Of a stretch of DNA of 64,000 nucleotides, positions 1 through 21,215 are shown piece by piece. Under the pieces are notes generated by a model, which saw nothing but the letters and a program-made list of their open reading frames with translations, did no database searches and had not been told where the DNA came from. The stretch lies in the NCBI GenBank assembly GCA_921293015.1, contig OV121096.1, forward strand, positions 23,757,729-23,821,728, in the 5' to 3' direction. The DNA is from Phorcus lineatus. Lineage: Eukaryota; Mollusca; Gastropoda; Trochida; Trochidae. Each line of letters starts with the position of its first letter. Position 1 is the first letter of the stretch. Made by a program: the position numbers and the translations under genes.

Positions 1-338
1 GGATACGGAGACTGAATCAACGGATTAATGAATCAACATTTAATGAGATTATATAAAGATTAGTTTGGTTACAGTTTGCTATCGTTCGGATACTGCGAGA
101 TTCGGATTATCGGTGGCCGGATTATCGGGGTCTGACTGTACATGGACTGTCGCTTTGTGTTCTGTTAATGACGCCTGGTTATGTATAGTCCTATGCTTTT
201 CATTCTTGTCAAAGGGAGATAATTCATCATGCCCAACTTTATATCTCTTTGGGTCATTTTTGTCCCAACGTCGCCCTTAAATCCACCTACCTTTATATCT
301 CTTTTGATTGTACATGACTTTTCTCAATTTTCTTTCAG
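1..338 (+). other. Intron or upstream part of the dihydropyrimidinase/CRMP gene
   Basis: AT-rich sequence ending in a polypyrimidine tract and AG acceptor at 337-338. The following exon begins with the third base of a split codon, so the gene continues to the left of the window. Short open frames here (for example 65-280) show no recognisable protein. Confidence 0.7.
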
Positions 339-2977
339 TAATGATCTGCAGGTGACCGGCACAGACAACTGTACATTCAATGCAGACCAGAAGGCTCTTG
401 GAAAAGATGATTTCCGTAGAATTCCTAATGGCGTCAATGGTGTTGAAGACAGAATGTCCGTTATCTGGGAAAAGGGTGTTGTAAGTATTTCAATTTCTGT
501 TAATTTCTCATTATAAAATTTTAAAGCATGCATCTTTCAATGAAATTTGCTTCTATTTCAACCAAAATATAAAATTGAAATATATAAATATTTAATTTAT
601 TTTATTAGTTCTGAAAAGCTTGAAAATGATAATTGTTTTCTTTAGTGTTTTTATCTTATATTTATCTATAAGAAATGTAAATTGAATGTTTTACAATTTC
701 TTTATTTTGCTTGGTAAATGATGTCATTATTGAATATTTTTGATATTATGAAGCATAAGAAATTCTGAGAACATGAATCTTACTACAATATGTGCTTTTA
801 TTTCAACCAAAAAAGATAAACTGAAAAAGATTTATTAAAATTCTTTTAATAATCATGAAATGTTGATTCCCTACCATATGCCTTTCATTTTCATTATTAC
901 TGATTGTAGATGTAATCTTGTTTTCTGTTTTCAGTATAGTGGTAAAATGGATCCTTGTAGATTTGTTGCAGTAACAAGTACAAATGCTGCCAAGATTTTT
1001 AATTTGTATCCCAAAAAGGTATGATTTCAAACAAGTATTTATATATATATAAATATGTTGATAAAAAGGAAAACAGTTCTGGTACCAATATGATTTCTGA
1101 GTTGGATTGAATTTTTTAAAATAAATGTCTGTTATGGTTGTATTCATATAAACTTATATATAATTACGTCATTTCATAAGTTTTGTAAATAAAAAGTTCA
1201 AACACTGATAAGTGTGAAATAATCATGAAGCAGCTGAAATATAAAGTCGTCTCACCTCATAAATTCTATTTGTTTTTCCAATAAGGACAATCACTCCAAA
1301 GTCAGGGTAACTGTATGTAGGATGTTGACTACTTCCCCTCCCAGTCTCCATCACTGGCTGTTTCAAGCCTTGCTGTATTTAACAAAAGTTTTCTAAAGTT
1401 TTCGTCAAAAAGTTGAAACCTCAGGTTTTCTGAATGCCATATATTAAAGAGCTGGCATTGAAAAGGTATGAATGCAGTAAGCCTGAAATAAACCAGTGAT
1501 TGAGACATGCTCGTGTTGTGCCTTGCCAGGGAAGTTAAGACCTAGAACAAACTTGTTGATGATTTCAGGGAAGGATAGCAGTAGGATCTGATGCCGACAT
1601 CGTCATCTGGGACCCCGAACAGACCAGAACGATCTCGGCCAAGACTCATCACCAGGCCGTGGACTTCAACATCTTCGAGGGAATGGTGTGTCACGGTGTG
1701 CCACTCTACGTCATGATGAACGGACATGTTGTCTTGGACGAGGGCCAGGTATGAAATCGCTGGACGAATAGTCGTAACAATTGTATTTTTAAAGTTATAC
1801 ACAAAATAAGACTGATAACTAAGTTCAGTTGGAAGAATATCTACTCTAACATCACATGAGGTTTGATACCTTTCATTTGTTCAATCAATTTATTTGAACT
1901 TGTGAAAATCTTTTTCAACAGCTGAAGGTGACCCAAGGCCTGGGGAGATTTGTGCCTACCAACTGCAACTGTGACTATGTCTTCGGAAGAGTCAAGGCAC
2001 GGGAAAGGGTAGGTATCTTTCATCAGTTATGAAGATTTATTCTTTACATGCAGGATTTTTGAAAAGTTAAGGGAGACTGATTCAGTCTGTTGAAGTGAGT
2101 GCCGATTGGGTTTATCATGGTTCGTAATACAATTTGCCAAATTTTTGTTTGATGTAGTACCCATGAAGGTTGATTTTACTGTCAGTAAATAAATTCTATG
2201 ATGTTGTTCATGATATGTGAAGTATAATTTTGTGATAAAAAACCTTTAAATATTGCTTCCAGAAAAACACCATTGTTTGCACAGGTATCAAAGAATATGA
2301 ATGTTTTTTCCCTCCATTACAGAGCCGTCGCCCTGTGAAGGTTGAGCGGGACCCCTACGCTGGGCCGGTTATTGAAGTGATGGAACAAGCACTTAATGTA
2401 AAACCAGTGGAGTCCAACCCCATCTGTCCCGGTGGTGATACTAACTCCTTCCTCCATCACCAGACCCGCAGTGGGGTGCGAAACATGCAGGATTCTAGCT
2501 TTGCTTTTAGTGGTAAGTAGAGCTGTAAGCTTTTGTTTCGAAAAATGTATGCGTCATCATGTCAAGGTTTGACTAGTGAAGTGTATTTGCTAATCAATGT
2601 CTTTTCCTTCTGGAATCATGTTTGAACTTGAAGATTTCTAGCTTCCTATTTAGTAGTATTTGGAGCTATAATCTTTAGATTTGTAAATGTGTTTATGGCA
2701 GGTTTGGCTAGCTGTTTACTTCAGTTGCCAATTAATTTTCTTTTCCTTTTTGTAAGTCATGTTAAAAAGAACACTAAAAGAATCCGCCCTAACAGCAATC
2801 GGCATATACTTTGGCATATTTTAAACTCAGTTACGTGATTTAATCAAACTAATTTATCGTCCCTGTAAATTGACATTTCATTCAATTCTAGGTGAACAAA
2901 TCGATGACAAGGCTCCTCGCCGGTCGACAACTCGAGTCAAGGCGCCACCTGGCGGCACTTCCTCAAGTCTTTGGTAG
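339..2977 (+). CDS. DPYS: Dihydropyrimidinase / CRMP (DPYSL) family protein, C-terminal half
   Basis: Six exons are readable: 339-480, 935-1018, 1569-1748, 1922-2008, 2323-2512 and 2892-2977 (stop TAG). They join in frame, with GT/AG introns, to about 255 residues; the N-terminal half lies left of the window. Dihydropyrimidinase hydrolyses dihydrouracil/dihydrothymine in cytosolic pyrimidine breakdown. CRMP relatives act on microtubules and axon guidance. The start of the readable part contains TGTDNCTFN, whose Asp is the active-site/metal-ligand position of the amidohydrolase fold. It is followed by [53 protein letters not shown], and SAKTHHQAV with [14 protein letters not shown]. This core reads more like the enzyme than vertebrate CRMPs. 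The last two exons instead give a CRMP-like tail: a QIDDKAPRR motif and a terminal [14 protein letters not shown] know that some invertebrates make enzyme and CRMP forms from one gene by alternative splicing; whether that happens here cannot be seen. The upstream metal-binding His residues lie outside the window. Confidence 0.93.
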
Positions 2978-3103
2978 TCCATCCTCTAATCAAGGGCAGA
3001 TAACTCAGGCTGTCTCGCGCTTTCAGTAATGGTGTTTTTGAGAGCTTGTTAAGTGTTGCATTATCACTGTAACGTTAATGAGAGTGTACTTGGTAAGGCC
3101 CGG

Positions 3104-3109
3104 AATAAA
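3104..3109 (+). terminator. Candidate poly(A) signal of the dihydropyrimidinase/CRMP gene
   Basis: First AATAAA after the stop codon, 127 bases downstream. A longer 3' UTR using later signals is possible. Confidence 0.45.
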
Positions 3110-6100
3110 CATCCTGTAAACTTGGAAAATTTACTAATTTTTATTTGACAGGATAATTGAAGTGAAGTTTTTGTAAAGAAAATTATGTGGAATTGGTATG
3201 GCAGCATCGTAACTATGTACATTGAAAGTGGAATTATTGTTAGAAATAACTAAAAGGTATTTCAAAATGTGCAAAGAATACTTTGTAAATTCCTAAGTTT
3301 GCAGTGATGTTCAGATTCTATGGCAATTGTTGACATGATATTCATCATTCCTGGTATACTGTTTAAAATTTTAAGAATCATAATCATCAATACCCGACAT
3401 AATTAACTTCAATTTAATTAATTACCAGCATGAAATTTCTCTCCCGCTTTTCCTATAGTTGTGCGTAGGATGAACTTTGTAAACTCTGCCTTTTTGAAAA
3501 ACGTGATTTAGATATATTCTTTCCTCTACTATTGTCCTACGAGGGAGAAAACGTGGTTTTGTATGAATGTGTGCTACATAACAAGATCTCTCTATCAATT
3601 TTTGCATTTAAACAGATGCATTTAAACTTTCATCATTGCATTGGGGAATTGGCTTTTTAACCAATGTATTTTTTTTACACTTTTCAAGATTTTGAATGCC
3701 GAAACTTCAATTATGCTTGTGCATATTTTAAACTTTTATCACGCTTCAACAATGTTTCCAAAGGTCAACATAAAGTTTGAAATCGAATGTAAAACCTTTC
3801 ATTTGAAACCAGAGTTATATAAAATTCAAAACCTTTGAGTTGAAGGTGGTCTCATACAATTTGTAATCTTTCACATGAAAGTAGTATCAAATAGAATTTG
3901 AAACCTTTTCGTCTGAAACAAGAGACGAATAAAATTTGATACCTTACATGTGTTAACGACTGTATTTGATGTATAAAACTATTGTTTGATGGTGGCTACG
4001 GTATTCCATTTACAGGAGTGCATCATGGCCTGGATCAGGAACTTTTTACGAGATACATAATAATTTTACGACCTTGTATGATTACCCCATTATATTTGAT
4101 TTATCACATTGTAGAAACGTGCCCATTATGTTCGTAATATGTAGATTTTGCATGTTCTGTTAATCTTTGTTACAGTTTTTAGACGTAAAAATGTCAGAAG
4201 TAAGAGATACCTTTCAAGACTGTCGCCTACTAACAGAAATTATGCAAAATGGGATCAAAATATGAGTTGTCGATTTCACAATTTCCTGGTATTGTATTGT
4301 CTCAATAGTATTATATCTGTCTCGATATGCTAATGTAAGTAATCAGGACGTCAGGTAACTATGCAATGGGGGCTATAGACCTTACCATTGTAATGTTAAA
4401 AGATAATCAGATATGTAAATGAGAAGTATAATTAGGTAGACAATATACAGACCATACCCTAAGTATATGTTGTGTAATGGAGAGAAGGTATTGTAACCAA
4501 ACCACTGCCGACGGCACCGCAGACGAAATGATTTTAATGTTCATATTCCACTTCATCTCATCATTCCTAGAAACCAAAGACCCTGCAACAGATTCAAAAT
4601 GACAAATTCCTAATGTGTGACAAATTTAGAAAGAATTCTTAGATTAATACTAAACCCACAAAAATATTCTTTTTATCAAATATCATCCTGAACATAGCAT
4701 GAGGAAATCACTTGTGTAATATTGACTTGCATTAATTGCAACACAATAGTTCCTTGTGGAAACACAAACTCCAATTTATTTTGGCCCTTAGAATCACGCA
4801 GTTCGATGTTTTTCTTAGGCTAGAATAATGTTCATACAGAATCTCATTTGAAATTTTTGTTCCTACATTTACACAGCTTTTTAAAGAAGATTCTGCTGTA
4901 CTGTGAAAGATGTTATAATGAGGGCCAACTGGTGTAGTTAGAAATTGTTTTAGAAAAAAAAAATAATTTCATAAATTTTCAAGTTTTATACCTCATGATT
5001 TTGATGACCAGGTTGGTTCATGTGGACAGCTTACACAAATCTTTCTTAGACAAGGATCATCTGTCATAATGGACTTAAGTATCCTTGGTACTAAGATAGC
5101 TTTGTGCATGGGGTCCTGCAATGTATGTATACAAGTCTAGGGAATATGCATACTTATATCAGAGTTTGAAAGAAGGTTGTCAACAAATTTACCCAAGACT
5201 CGGCAACCTAAATCTGGCAAAATGTATTGTCATTTCAAATCTTGATTCTGAATATAGCCTTGTATGAAATTACCCTTGCAAGTCTAAAGGCATGTTTTGA
5301 TTGACTTACACTTCAAGAGGCTTTGAACAAAACTCACAAGGTTGAACTTTGGACATGCCTTTTTTTTTTTCATTCTCTGGTTATTTGAGTGCATTCCCTA
5401 GTCATTTCTACATGATGATCTCGGTGCCAGAGGGGAATTGGTACAATGGCCTTGTGGATATTGTAATAGTCGTAGTCTTGTACCATGTTGTAGGTGTCAG
5501 TGTTAAACATCCCACTCCATGTACTGCCTCTCAACGGCAAATAAATTATTGCTTCTGAGTCATGTCGTTCTGTTCTTTGTGAAGTTTGTTGGAAGAAGAG
5601 AACTCTAAAACAACAAAGGTTGGATACAATGGGAGGGCTTCCACGGGTACTTGAGTTCGTGTCGAATCCAGCAGGACTCAGGTCCATTTACTTGGACTCC
5701 AGGGATGACTTGAAAAGCCGAAATCCCTGTTACTTATTTAAATAATATTAGACTGTTTGCAATTTATGAAGTAAGATGATCATGTCAAGACATCAATTCA
5801 AACTATACCATATATGACCATATGTAAGTCCACGTATGGCGGAACAACAATATTACATAACATTTTGTGTGAAGATAAGAATTTGGTTACAAAGGTCCGA
5901 GTTGAATCTGGCCTCTCGAGTACTCAAGTCAGAATTATTTGACACGTGGTAGCGGCATACAATGGTGATGAGAACATTCTCCCAGCAAGAAACCAAGGTC
6001 ATGTGAGAAAAATTGAATTAAGTAACCTCTGTTTGGAAAGAATGAAAATGCTGTGAAAGGGCAATTAACCACTTTCAAGAGTAATCTACTGAATTGAAAC

Positions 6101-9100
6101 AGCTGATATTATTGCAAAGGGAGTTCCAAACACTGCTGATAAAATCAATAGAATATGTGTTGAAGGCGACTTATGGAAATTAAATAGTACTCACACTCAC
6201 ACATATTTGTTCATCAAATCAAAAAATGAAAAATGTCGCAATGTCAACTTAGTTGTAATGGAAAACCCGATAACTGCACTTTGACCACTTTCTCATGAAC
6301 TGTTGCACTCAGTCTTCAAATGGAGTAAAAACTTTAAAATTTTGGGAATATGCAGACACCAGTGGATTTTGTGACCTTGACATTATTTTCACGGTCACCA
6401 CAATACTTGAACAACACTTGTTAACTTTACCACATGAACTGTTGCTAACAATGTCTCAAGAAATGGTTACAGACGCTGAAATGAACTGAAATTTTGTTCA
6501 TGCTGCAACTCTGGCAACTTGACTTATTCAAATGTGTGATAGCAGTCAGTTTCATTGTCAACACAACTCTTAACATTGTTTTTTCTTATGAAGAACATGC
6601 TTTCTACCAAATATAAAACTAGAAAAATATTTCGTTTCAATGTAAGGGAGGGGGGAGTGGCAAGAACATAATTGTTTTGAAACTTCTCCTTACTTAAGGT
6701 GCATTAGAAATTTGGGTTTTTGCTCCAGTGAGGTGCCTGATGAAACTTTGTAAAATCAATAATTCTGATTGTCCAGCAACAACTGCCCTCTTTTGGAATG
6801 ATATGGTTGAAACCCAAGCTTTCCTGTGATGAGCAGAGAGTTTACTAAAGCTTCATAAATATCACCTCAACATCATGGTAAAAGAAAACAAGACACAAGG
6901 ACATTGAGATAATGATTTAATTCCCCGCAAGTAGAGTATCACAATCTTCTCATAGAAGACCTCTCTATGTACAGAAAAAATGTTAATATACTCAAAGCCA
7001 AAACCACCAAAATACTCCAAAGTATTATATTGATCTTAAAACACTATACATCCCTTATACAAATTTGGTAGTCATTGACTTATAGAGTATACATAAAACA
7101 TTCAAGGCAAGTGTGCAACTATATAACAATACAACCGATATAGAACACATTCGATCAAGTCAAGATTACATCTAACCAAATTTCCATTTGTCCGATTTAC
7201 CTTATGAAGCCTTGGTTTTGGATTAAGACTGTCTCTTAATGTCTAGCATGTAAATTGTCAGCTTCATGGGAACCAAATGTAATTTCCTTAGATGTAAAGC
7301 CTAAACCCTTTCAATTGCAAACTTCTGGCAATGGCATAAAATTGTATGTGATTCAGCTGACGAGTTTATTGAACTCCACATTCTAACCAAAGTTTAAACT
7401 ACGAATGCACGAGGAAAATAGGTCTTAAAGAAATAGTTCTACCAGATATCTTTGTGGAGCCATGTTATTTATTGAATGCTTCAAGATAATTTACCTTACA
7501 AATTTGGAACATTTGTTGTGAAATTGGTAAATTTACAGCATATAGTTATCACAACAAAATGGCAGACGCTGATGAAAACATGTAAAGTCTTTACAAGAAT
7601 GCAATAAAATATGGAAAAAAATGAAGAGCACTTATTTGATACACATTATATAGTACAGTTCAAATGATAGATATTAAAGTATGGAAAAAATAATCAACAA
7701 TAACATTTGATATGAATAACAGTACCAAGGAAACCCATCATTATGAAAATACACACTCAAAGAAAATATTCTAAATCATATCAACCAATTTTATGTTCTT
7801 CTGTATGAACCAAATGGGCAATCTTCTCTTACTGAATTTCTACAAAACCTCCTACAATTCCCTGATAGTTTTCTTATCATTTGCCTCCTACAGCCACCAA
7901 CTCTTACTCATAATTATTCGTAACCTGTATATGCTTCTTGCTTCTCCCAACCGGGCACTGCTTGATTTTTAACCATTTCATAGGGAGATTTCAGGAGCTT
8001 TGCAAAAAAATACCCAGATGGAATAAGATGTCAAAAGAGATGTTCTGTTTTAATCACATTTACGTTTTTATTAATATTGTGTTTATGATCACATGAAACT
8101 GATAAAATAATATTCAACTGCAGTTTAAGAATGATGAATTATTTCAGGGTTCATAAGCAAGATTTTTCGAGATTCATTAAGCAGGAAGTGGGGCTGTGAT
8201 ACAATGACTTAAATTTGATAGTCATTCACTAAAGATGATACCTAACACAAATATAAGATTTGAATAAGATGAAATGGCAGTTTTTTTGTAAGGCGTTTGA
8301 AATCAAATCATACTACCAGTATATGAATGTTAATGTAACACTTTCTATGCAAAGACAATCTCAACAGGTACAGATATATGATGTTTGAAAAGGAGGAAAA
8401 ATAAATATATTTCATAACAGCCTTAAAGCCCGACAGCGTTATAAAAAATAATGACTAAAAAATTCACACTATTTTATGCAAATCATGTGATCATTGTCAT
8501 GATAGTAAATGCTAATTATTTCGTTATTATTTTGGAGATGAAATTCTACTGCAAGCCGAAATGTTAACCTCTGAAGACGTTGATAAGAACTTTTAATAAG
8601 CAGATGAGAATCAGTTTTAAAAACCAGAAATATATATATCTATATATATATACATATAAACAGTTTCCACCTCTCAAGATTATATAGAAAAAATCTTTTG
8701 TTGAAGAAAATCAAGATGATTTATTCACAAGTACTTTCGACCATAAGGTTTCATCACAAATATAAGATTTTGCACATAGCTTTATTGTTGCATTTGTATG
8801 TCATTGACAAGAATAAAATAACATGAAAAGAAAAATTTCAAGAATCTAAGTAGGAACAAATACCAATGAAAATCTTTTAAGAAAATAACATTACTAATAT
8901 TAAGATCACAGGTTTATAAATAGATAGAAGGGATAATTTTGAAATAAAAATCTTATCATTAGGCTCCCTTTTCCCTGATGATTCTTTTGATTTTTTAATA
9001 TTATGAATAGCTCTCATCAAGTACAACTAAAATTAGAAAGCACTACATTGTAACCTATGTTCTCCTTGCATAAAAGAAGTAAAGAGTACCATAAGAAGTT

Positions 9101-9106
9101 AAACAA
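3110..9106. other. Intergenic region between convergent genes
   Basis: About 6 kb separating the 3' ends of the dihydropyrimidinase/CRMP and MFSD5 genes. It is AT-rich, with long A/T runs and a short (TA)n tract near 8633-8660. No open frame longer than about 105 codons and no recognisable protein is present. Parts probably belong to the long 3' UTRs of both genes, but no boundary can be fixed from sequence alone. Confidence 0.6.
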
Positions 9107-9112
9107 TTTATT
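9107..9112 (-). terminator. Candidate poly(A) signal of MFSD5
   Basis: TTTATT on the plus strand reads AATAAA on the minus strand, about 110 bases past the MFSD5 stop. Other copies farther left (for example near 8719) could be used instead. Confidence 0.35.
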
Positions 9113-9220
9113 TTGAAAAATACTAACATGAATTAAGTGACAAGACAAAATACCGTAATCTACATCAAGGCAATACTTAAAGCATTCATATCTTTGATAA
9201 CAAAACAAAACAATTACAGC

Positions 9221-10576
9221 TTAAAATATATTGTGAATGTGTTCACTTTCTGTCAAAAGTGTCTCTTGTTTCAAGTTTTCATCATCCTTCGCTATTCGGA
9301 AAAATCGCAACCCGCACAACAGTCCAAGAAATAACAACACAATACAGATAACAAAAATAAATCTGTTGCCATGACGAAACACGTCTTCATGTAGGAGCAT
9401 CAACACAACGCATGAAATGAGGTTCAACGGAATTCTAAACCAGTTCATTATGCTGTAACGATGTGTTTCTGGAATTATGTGATTCCGTAAAAATCCCATG
9501 GAAGGGAAATAGAGTCCAACTGCAAATTCAAATATGAGCAAAGCAATGTAGGTCAAGGTAACATTACGATGGTCAGGATGGGTTGCTATGACGCACACAA
9601 CCATCCCGACCAACGCTATGGTAACGGATGAGAGCAAAAGGATAACCACTGGAATGTTTCTTGAACTGAGAATTTGGTGAACTGCTTGACCAATCAGGAT
9701 CGCAACCATAAAACTTGAGAATGTTATGCCGAGGGAAGGGTGTCCTGTATCTAATACCGGTGTCCACAGGAATATTATGATGTATATCACACTCTCATAT
9801 AAGGCTTCTATTGCTCCTATCATAAATATTTTCTCACTCTGAACAATGCTTTTTAATCCTTCTCCACAAAGCTTACGAAATTTGGTTTTGTGTCCGCTAT
9901 AATTTTCATTCCAATGGGTTGTGATGATAATTCCAACAAATATCAAGAAAGGTACGGCAAGCATATATGGCGCCACAGGTCCGAGCCCAAACCATTCTGA
10001 TACAATATTAGTTGTCACTCCCGCTAGCATTGCCAATATACCATTCCAGAACGAGGCTTTCGCAAAAGTGACGGAGATCCACTCTTTAGGAAAGTCATGA
10101 GTTTCAAGATGTTCATGCACGTACCAAGCTTCAAATGCGGAAAAGAGTACTGAAGTCGCAACCCCTCCAATAATTCTACCAATGATGAGAATTCCGTAAC
10201 TTCGAGAGAGCTTGAGCATACAGGACAGGGAATACGTTACCGTGAACACAACGCATAACTTTTTTCTTCCAAACTGATCAGCTGCTATGGGAGTCCAAGA
10301 ACCAAGAATAACGGTAGAAGCAAACCCAAACACATAGAGAACAGCAATCTGCTCTTCCTGGAAACCATAGTAACTGTAGAGCTTATACAGATAGGGACCC
10401 TGGAGCCAGTCGGCAAACATGGCGACAAGGTACACCAAGTAGTAACCACGCTGAAACTTGAGGAATTGAGGGTTGTTTCCAATAGACTCATCACGTCTTG
10501 TCCTATGTGCCCAGAACTGTAGTATTGCACATAGCACCAACAGGGCCACAAACATAACATACGTTATCCACATCAT
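9221..10576 (-). CDS. MFSD5: MFSD5-type major facilitator transporter (molybdate-anion transporter)
   Basis: A single uninterrupted coding exon of 451 residues, about the length of animal MFSD5 proteins. It encodes a polytopic major facilitator protein with about 12 hydrophobic segments. Family-typical stretches are readable: FADWLQGPYLYKLY after the first membrane segment, the motif-A-like loop DQFGRKK between segments 2 and 3, LFSAFEAWYVHEHLE, GLGPVAPYMLAVP, LWTPVLDTGHPSLGITFSS, GLYFPSMGFLR and IPETHRYSIMNWFR. Vertebrate MFSD5 is reported as a molybdate transporter; the substrate here is inferred from family only. The frame stays open seven codons upstream to a GTG, but the ATG at 10576 is chosen. 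It has A at -3, and an in-frame TGA lies upstream in the same exon. A splice acceptor at 10630-10631 (minus strand) shows the 5' UTR is spliced. The gene faces METTL1 across a shared promoter. Confidence 0.95.
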   Translation of the reverse strand: MMWITYVMFVALLVLCAILQFWAHRTRRDESIGNNPQFLKFQRGYYLVYLVAMFADWLQGPYLYKLYSYYGFQEEQIAVLYVFGFASTVILGSWTPIAADQFGRKKLCVVFTVTYSLSCMLKLSRSYGILIIGRIIGGVATSVLFSAFEAWYVHEHLETHDFPKEWISVTFAKASFWNGILAMLAGVTTNIVSEWFGLGPVAPYMLAVPFLIFVGIIITTHWNENYSGHKTKFRKLCGEGLKSIVQSEKIFMIGAIEALYESVIYIIIFLWTPVLDTGHPSLGITFSSFMVAILIGQAVHQILSSRNIPVVILLLSSVTIALVGMVVCVIATHPDHRNVTLTYIALLIFEFAVGLYFPSMGFLRNHIIPETHRYSIMNWFRIPLNLISCVVLMLLHEDVFRHGNRFIFVICIVLLFLGLLCGLRFFRIAKDDENLKQETLLTESEHIHNIF

Positions 10577-10629
10577 CTTGTTAGGTTGGTCTGACACGTG
10601 CAGGAGTAGATATGTTGAGCTACCTCATC
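10577..10629 (-). other. 5' UTR part of the MFSD5 coding exon, after a spliced leader
   Basis: On the minus strand the sequence before the start codon is preceded by a good acceptor (TGTCTTCACAG). A strong donor GTAAGT on the minus strand at 11241-11246 makes an upstream non-coding exon ending at 11247 plausible, giving a UTR intron of about 0.6 kb (10630-11246). Confidence 0.55.
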
Positions 10630-11448
10630 CTGTGAAGACAGACATCATCAATTACTTATTTTGATAATATGTATTTCCAGCAATATTTCCAAAGGTAGAC
10701 ATAGACATTATTTTATGACTATCTATCTACTATTAGGTTGAAGTTTTCAGGCCTAAAACGTTCTGGTCACATCAATCCAAGAACTGACTTAAGTTGATAG
10801 AAATAACTTTCATCTTAGAACAGTGTGATACTGCTGCCATAATGTAAGTCTGTGTTTAATGTCATGTTGAATCCATAATTCAATTCAAAGAATATATTGT
10901 CTTAAAATATAATAATTAAATCATGTCTCAGACTGATTTCATAATTTCTTGAAATATAAGTTAACACTCATTACATGCTCTTTCATTTACCTCAGATTTG
11001 CGAAAAATTTACATGATGCCTTTTGTAGCATAATAACCATGCCTATTTTCTAAAGCGACAAGGATCTGCAGTTGTAAGCTTCAGTTTTTAAAACTTTGTA
11101 GCATCTTTTGCATTATTAAGAAATCGCATTTAAGAAATGCAACTGCTAAAAGAATTTTTAGAGAAAGCTGAAATGCCATGTTGATTAAATTGGCAGACAA
11201 AAGTCCTGTTTTTCTTCGTCGGCAGAGATAGGTGCTTGGAACTTACCTTCTACTAGTTGTAGCTGCCATGTCAACTTTTAACCTCGAACAAGTTTTTTAT
11301 CTTTGGAAATGGGTAAAAGTATGTAATACATACACATTTCTTGTTTTAAAAAGTTTTTGTATGGTAAACTTAAACACTCACGTTGCTTTTACTTATATAT
11401 CTTTTTCACCATTCGATTTTTCAGGAAAACATTTTGTTTCGTAGCTAC

Positions 11449-11480
11449 CCGGAAGTAGACTGAACCACGTGGACTTCCGG
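11449..11480. promoter_or_regulatory. Shared MFSD5/METTL1 promoter: inverted ETS sites flanking an E-box
   Basis: A CCGGAAGT at 11449-11456 and its inverse ACTTCCGG at 11473-11480 flank a CCACGTGG palindrome at 11465-11472. ETS/GABP sites and CACGTG E-boxes are typical of divergent housekeeping promoters in animals. The block lies 41 bases before the METTL1 ATG and about 200 bases from the inferred end of the first MFSD5 exon. Its near-symmetry suits two-way transcription. Function is inferred. Confidence 0.6.
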
Positions 11481-11520
11481 TAATGAAGCCGGTTTGTTGA
11501 GAGAGAACAAGCAAGCAATC

Positions 11521-20181
<8,661 letters not shown>

Positions 20182-20212
20182 CACCTCTCTCATCATCTAG
20201 AATCTTGTTTTC

Positions 20213-20218
20213 AATAAA
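20213..20218 (+). terminator. Poly(A) signal of METTL1
   Basis: AATAAA 32 bases after the METTL1 stop codon, the first signal downstream. Confidence 0.65.
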
Positions 20219-20524
20219 ATGTCTTATTTACATATTTTGTTCTGTAGATGATTTGGAAAACAGAATACATGACAAATGAAGTGCCAACCTCTCCTCACAG
20301 GCATAATTGTATGAGACGCTGCCATTAGCTTATTCTATCTAGTAGCATTTTGTCACCTATTCTGTGCAAGCTCTTCCGTAGACTTCACTTGAACTATGAA
20401 TCGCTGAAGACATGACAACAATAAGATTTTAAACATTTGGCAGAGAGGAGCAGGGTTTCAATTTGCCAGTGATTGAATGCTGATGTAAAATATGCCTTGT
20501 GGGTGAAAGTGAATCATCTACAAA

Positions 20525-21215
20525 CTAAATTTTTATTATCCCACCGGTATGTAATTCCATGGGATATAGTCGTCAACCTGTCCATATGCATACGTCTGTC
20601 CATAATCATTTTGTTTCCGAAGCATGACTTGGAAATCCTCTCTTTCTGAAACTTTGCAAATGTATTACCAACTTACTAGAATGGTGCCTTATGCCTTGTG
20701 ATATTTTTCAGAATTCTTTTTGTTTTGTTTCAATGAGAATGAACGCCGCAAATGGCTGAAATATTGCCCAAGCAGATAAAAACAATCAATGAGAATGTGT
20801 TGAATTAGGAATATATACAGTGATAGCTTTGTTTCCGGAGCAGAACTTAACTCCAAAACCGCTTATCATATCTTTCTGAAACTAGCATGTGCATTATTCA
20901 CCTACTGGAGTGGAGCCTTCTGATATTTTCAGATTTCAAAATCTTAAAATTTATTTCTGTTCCAATGAAAATGTGTTGAATTTGGGCTCAGTACATGGAT
21001 AGCTTCATTTCCGGATCAGAACTCCAAAATCGCTCATCATATCTTTCTAAAAATTTACATGTATGTTACCCACCTACAGAAGTGGTTTCCTTTTAAATGT
21101 TTTCAGATTTCTCAAAAAACATTTCAGTTTCCATGGAAACAAGTAAAAATTGGACTCTATACAGGAATAGCTTCAAAGAACTCAAAAACTGTTCATCATA
21201 TCTTTCTGAATCTCT
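20525..21215. repeat. Degenerate ~180-bp tandem repeat family
   Basis: Four diverged copies, starting near 20600, 20810, 20985 and 21150, share a core of the form TTTCCGGAxCAGAACT, then AAAAxCGCTxATCATATC, TTTCTGAAA and ACCTACTxxAGTGG. The block is introduced by TTATCCCACCGGTATG and GTCTGTCCATAATC. I recall similar dispersed repeats from marine invertebrate genomes; that is recollection, not a search. Confidence 0.55.

Noticed and set aside
65-280. 71-codon plus frame at the window start
   Set aside because: Within the intron before the first readable dihydropyrimidinase exon, with no similarity to the family.
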